DNA of 7,734 bases. Source: UBA9676 sp036522155. GTDB taxonomy: Bacteria; Actinomycetota; Actinomycetes; Streptosporangiales; Streptosporangiaceae. The notes below the pieces were generated by a model. That model had not been told where the DNA came from, ran no database searches, and saw only the letters and a program-made list of their open reading frames with translations. The position numbers and the translations under genes were made by a program. This document shows positions 5,177 through 7,734 of this stretch, piece after piece (within the stretch, counting starts at the first letter, position 1; each line of letters starts with the position of its first letter). The DNA lies in contig DATDGI010000143.1 of assembly GCA_036522155.1 (NCBI GenBank), positions 1 to 7,734 on the forward strand. The letters are read 5' to 3'.

Positions 5177-7312
5177 GTGGCGTGGCCGGTCCGGTCCGGC
5201 GCCGTGCCGCCCCTGGCCGACGGGTTCAGCGGCCGGCCGGAGACCGAACCCGGCGTGCGCGCGGCCCTCGTCCCCGGCGCCGTGGTGGTGCTGGTGCCGC
5301 AGCGGGCAAGTGCCGAAGGGGCGGGTGACTGGCTGGGGCCGTGTGGCAAGACCCAGCTGGCGGTCTTCCTGGCCGAATCGCTGTGGCGGTCCCGCAAGCT
5401 GGACCTGCTGGTATGGATCACAGCCACCAGTCACGCGGCGGTGCTGGCCGGGTTCGCTGAGGCGGCGGTGACCGCGATGGGCATCGACGAGGCGGGTGAC
5501 GCCGAGCCGATCGCCAGCAGGTTCGTGGGCTGGCTGGGTGAGACGAGCCGGCCGTGGATGGTGGTGCTCGACGACCTGTCCGACGAGGCCGATCTGCACG
5601 GGCTGTGGCCGGAAGGCCCGGCCGGCCGGGTGCTGGTCACCAGCCGGAATCCCGGTGTCCTCCCCACCGACCGCGCGCTGGTCCTGCCGGTCGGGGTGTT
5701 CAGCCCGCGCGAGGCACTCAGCTACCTGATGGGCCGGCTGACCGTCGACCCCGATCAGCGCATCGGCGCCATCGACCTGGTCGACGACCTCGGCTGCGAG
5801 CCGCTCGCGCTGGCGCAGGCCAGCGCGGTGATCGCCGGTTCGGCGCTGTCGTGCCGCGAGTACCGCGACTACTTCGCGCGCAGGCGGGACCGGCTGGCGG
5901 AGACGACCTACAGCAAACTGTCGGCGGCCCAGGTCACCTGGATCCTCTCGGTTGAGCAGGCAGAACGGCTGTCGCCGGACGGAGCCGCCAAGCTGCTGCT
6001 GGCCCTGGGCTCGCTGCTGGACGGCCACGGCATCCCCGGGGCGCTGTTCACCGCGGCGGCGGCATGCGGATACCTGACCGGGGCCAGCGCCGGGCGGGCG
6101 GCCGACCCGAAGGGCGCCTGGAGCGCGATGCTGCTGCTGGAGCAGTCCGGCCTGCTCGCCATCGACACCAGCCCGGCGCGGACGGTCCGGATCAGCTCCG
6201 CGGTACAGGCGACGGTCCGGGCCGCACTGCCGATCGCGACGCTGCACGCCGCGGCCCGGGCCGCGGCCGACGCCCTGCTGGAGATCTGGCCCGGCGAGGA
6301 GCCGCCACCGACGGTCGCGGCCGGGCTGCGCGCGTGCGCGGCCAGCCTCCAGCTGACCGCCGGCGACCTGCTCTGGGAGGGCGGCTGCCATCCGCTGCTG
6401 CTGCGCGGCGGGCGCAGCCTGGACTCGGCCTATCTGGCCGGCCCGGCGGTGACGTACTGGCAGGACCTGGCGATGGTCAGCGACCGGCTGCTGGGGCCAG
6501 GCCACCCGGACACCATCACGATCCGCGATCAGCTGGCGCGTTCGTACCTCGCGGCCGGGCAGGCGGCGAACGCGGTGTCGCTGTTCCAGTGGGTGCTGAC
6601 CGGGCTGAGCCGGGCGCGCCATCCCGATCAGCCGGTCATCGTCCTGGCCCAGATCAACCTGGGCCGGGCGCTGGTGGCGGCGGGCCAGACCGACGACGCG
6701 GTCACCGTCCTGGGCCAGGCCACGGCGGCCTGCGAGCGTCTTTACGGCCCGGACCGGCTGGAAACCCTCGGCGCCAGGGATGAGCTGGCCACCGCGTGCC
6801 GGGCCGCGGGGAAAACCGAGGACGCGATCCGGCTATACCGGCGCACGCTGGCGGACCGGGAGCGGATCGAGGGCGCCCGGCACCCCGATACGGTGGTCAC
6901 CCGCCAGCGGCTGGCCGACACTTATCTGGCCGAGGGCCGGATCAAGGAGGCCGTGGCCCAGTACAAGCGCGCGCTGGGCGACCTGGAACGCGTGCTCGGC
7001 GCCGAGCATATGGACACGATCACCGCCCGGGGGAACCTGGCCGCCGCCTACCACGCGGCCGGCCGGATGGCGGCCGCGCTCCAGTTGTACGAGCAGACCT
7101 GCGCCGACTGTGAGCGGGCGCTCGGCCCGGATCACCCGGACACCCTGGCCCGCCGCACCGAACTGGCCCACACCTACTACGCGGTGGGCCGCCTGACCGA
7201 TGCCAGGTCGCTGCTCACCGACACCGTGGCCCGCTGCGAGCGGGTGCTGGCGCCCGGCGACCCGCTGACCCAGAAGGCGCAGGAGATCCTGGCGAACATC
7301 GCGGGCGGGTAG
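5177..7312 (+). CDS. NB-ARC-type (STAND) NTPase with C-terminal tetratricopeptide repeats
   Basis: A 711-residue cytosolic protein, probably a nucleotide-switched signalling or scaffold protein. The N-terminus (VPPLADGFSGRPET, about 10-23) matches the entry segment of actinobacterial NB-ARC/TPR proteins. The P-loop reads DWLGPCGKTQLAV (K58, T59); the first glycine of GxxxxGKT is Trp (W52). Walker B is VVLDDL (D132, D133). The next motif is GRVLVTSRN (150-158), and a GLPL-like LGCEPLALAQA lies at 205-215. A helical region follows, then six TPR units (about 439-690) whose conserved glycines sit at 461, 503, 545, 587, 629 and 671, exactly 42 apart, with kinesin-light-chain-like LGPxHPDT caps. 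No TIR, protease, nuclease, membrane or DNA-binding domain is visible, so the output is unknown. GTG 5177 was chosen for its Shine-Dalgarno; ATG 5099 would give 737 residues. The gene stands alone and converges on a permease gene. TPRs presumably bind a partner protein. Confidence 0.88.
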   Translation: MAWPVRSGAVPPLADGFSGRPETEPGVRAALVPGAVVVLVPQRASAEGAGDWLGPCGKTQLAVFLAESLWRSRKLDLLVWITATSHAAVLAGFAEAAVTAMGIDEAGDAEPIASRFVGWLGETSRPWMVVLDDLSDEADLHGLWPEGPAGRVLVTSRNPGVLPTDRALVLPVGVFSPREALSYLMGRLTVDPDQRIGAIDLVDDLGCEPLALAQASAVIAGSALSCREYRDYFARRRDRLAETTYSKLSAAQVTWILSVEQAERLSPDGAAKLLLALGSLLDGHGIPGALFTAAAACGYLTGASAGRAADPKGAWSAMLLLEQSGLLAIDTSPARTVRISSAVQATVRAALPIATLHAAARAAADALLEIWPGEEPPPTVAAGLRACAASLQLTAGDLLWEGGCHPLLLRGGRSLDSAYLAGPAVTYWQDLAMVSDRLLGPGHPDTITIRDQLARSYLAAGQAANAVSLFQWVLTGLSRARHPDQPVIVLAQINLGRALVAAGQTDDAVTVLGQATAACERLYGPDRLETLGARDELATACRAAGKTEDAIRLYRRTLADRERIEGARHPDTVVTRQRLADTYLAEGRIKEAVAQYKRALGDLERVLGAEHMDTITARGNLAAAYHAAGRMAAALQLYEQTCADCERALGPDHPDTLARRTELAHTYYAVGRLTDARSLLTDTVARCERVLAPGDPLTQKAQEILANIAGG

Positions 7313-7329
7313 GCCGGGTGGCCGCCCGC
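7301..7329. terminator. Possible bidirectional terminator between convergent genes
   Basis: Arms GCGGGCGG (7301-7308) and CCGCCCGC (7322-7329) pair perfectly around a 13-nt loop, spanning the stop of the NB-ARC/TPR gene and lying 16 nt past the end of the permease gene. No T-run on either side. The position between converging genes is the main support. Confidence 0.35.
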
Positions 7330-7345
7330 CGGCCGGGCTGTCCGG

Positions 7346-7734
7346 TTAATGCCGCCGGGGACTGTCGCTCTCCCGGCTGATCTGGAAGAACGGCGAGCGC
7401 AGGATGAACCGGGCGGCCAGCAGCAGGATCACGCCCAGCGCGATGATGCCGATCAGCGACCAGCGCTGCGTCCAGGGCGCCAGCTGCGCCGAGCGGTAGA
7501 ACACCCAGCCCAGGAACACGGCCGCACCGAACGGGAGGATGCCCAGGATCAGGGCGTCCGGGCCGACCCGGAAGACCCGGCGCCGGTAGTACACGATGGT
7601 GGCCAGCGCGGTCAGGATGTAGAAGATCGAGAAGACCAGCCCGGTGACCGCGATCACGTCGGTGAACGCGTTCTGCACCGAGGTGGTCAGGAAGTACACC
7701 CAGGTCAAGACGATCAGCAGCACGCCGACCACGA
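7346..7734 (-). CDS. APC-family amino acid permease, C-terminal part
   Basis: The minus-strand frame is open from the right edge to TAA at 7348-7346; about 129 residues are visible and the start lies beyond the window. Four hydrophobic segments are seen: VVGVLLIVLTWVYFL at the edge, then DVIAVTGLVFSIFYILTALA followed by TIVYYRRRVF, then ALILGILPFGAAVFLGWVFY, and WSLIGIIALGVILLLAARF before a charged cytoplasmic tail ending SPRRH. The FYxLTALAxxVYYRR segment and the spacing fit the last third of APC superfamily permeases, which have about 12 membrane helices and move amino acids or amines by proton or sodium coupling. The substrate-binding helices are outside the window, so the substrate cannot be stated. 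It converges on the NB-ARC/TPR gene with 33 bp between the stop codons. Confidence 0.78.
   Translation of the reverse strand, partial: VVGVLLIVLTWVYFLTTSVQNAFTDVIAVTGLVFSIFYILTALATIVYYRRRVFRVGPDALILGILPFGAAVFLGWVFYRSAQLAPWTQRWSLIGIIALGVILLLAARFILRSPFFQISRESDSPRRH

Noticed and set aside
5162..6622. Minus-strand ORF of 486 residues opposite the NB-ARC/TPR gene
   Set aside because: It is antisense to a gene with clear Walker and TPR motifs, and its own composition (Gln/Arg/Pro-rich) matches no family.
6491..7246. 126-bp periodicity as a possible DNA repeat array
   Set aside because: It reflects the 42-residue TPR register; nucleotide identity between units is low, so it is a protein repeat and not a CRISPR or satellite.
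5177..7312. Link to FxsT-type systems with an FxSxx peptide precursor
   Set aside because: No short ORF ending in an FxSxx-like tail and no radical SAM gene is present in the window.

Overview
The window is a very GC-rich stretch whose codons mostly end in G or C. Gene families and gene style (GTG starts, starts without a Shine-Dalgarno, NB-ARC/TPR proteins, NarL-type two-component pairs) point to a filamentous or soil actinomycete (Actinomycetota). I cannot place the genus.

Layout from left to right: (a) the C-terminal part of a sirohydrochlorin/cobalt chelatase-type protein (1-350, +); (b) a GNAT acetyltransferase (current ORF 359-1027, +) that looks frameshifted at both ends, with an 8-bp tandem duplication (924-939) making it read through its own terminator (987-1010); (c) a short regulatory region with two perfect inverted repeats, then a class I SAM-dependent methyltransferase with a strong ribosome binding site (1186-1857, +); (d) a three-gene block of a DUF1453-like membrane protein (1963-2490), a NarL/DesK-type sensor kinase (2528-3823) and a NarL/FixJ response regulator (3820-4515), the last two overlapping by 4 bp; (e) a decayed NTF2-like/DUF4440 gene on the minus strand (about 4532-4753) with two frameshifts, no 3' half, and a perfect 28-bp palindrome inside it; (f) about 400 bp with no gene I can support; (g) a 711-residue NB-ARC-type NTPase with six TPR repeats in exact 42-residue register (5177-7312, +); (h) converging on it, the C-terminal part of an APC-family amino acid permease (7346-7734, -).

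The kinase and regulator form an obvious signalling pair, and the membrane protein just upstream may belong to the same unit. The other genes show no shared pathway. I found no CRISPR array, transposase, tRNA or rRNA, and no complete new system. The most notable signals are the traces of recent gene decay (GNAT and NTF2-like genes), the 28-bp palindrome, and the NB-ARC/TPR protein with an altered P-loop and no visible effector domain.
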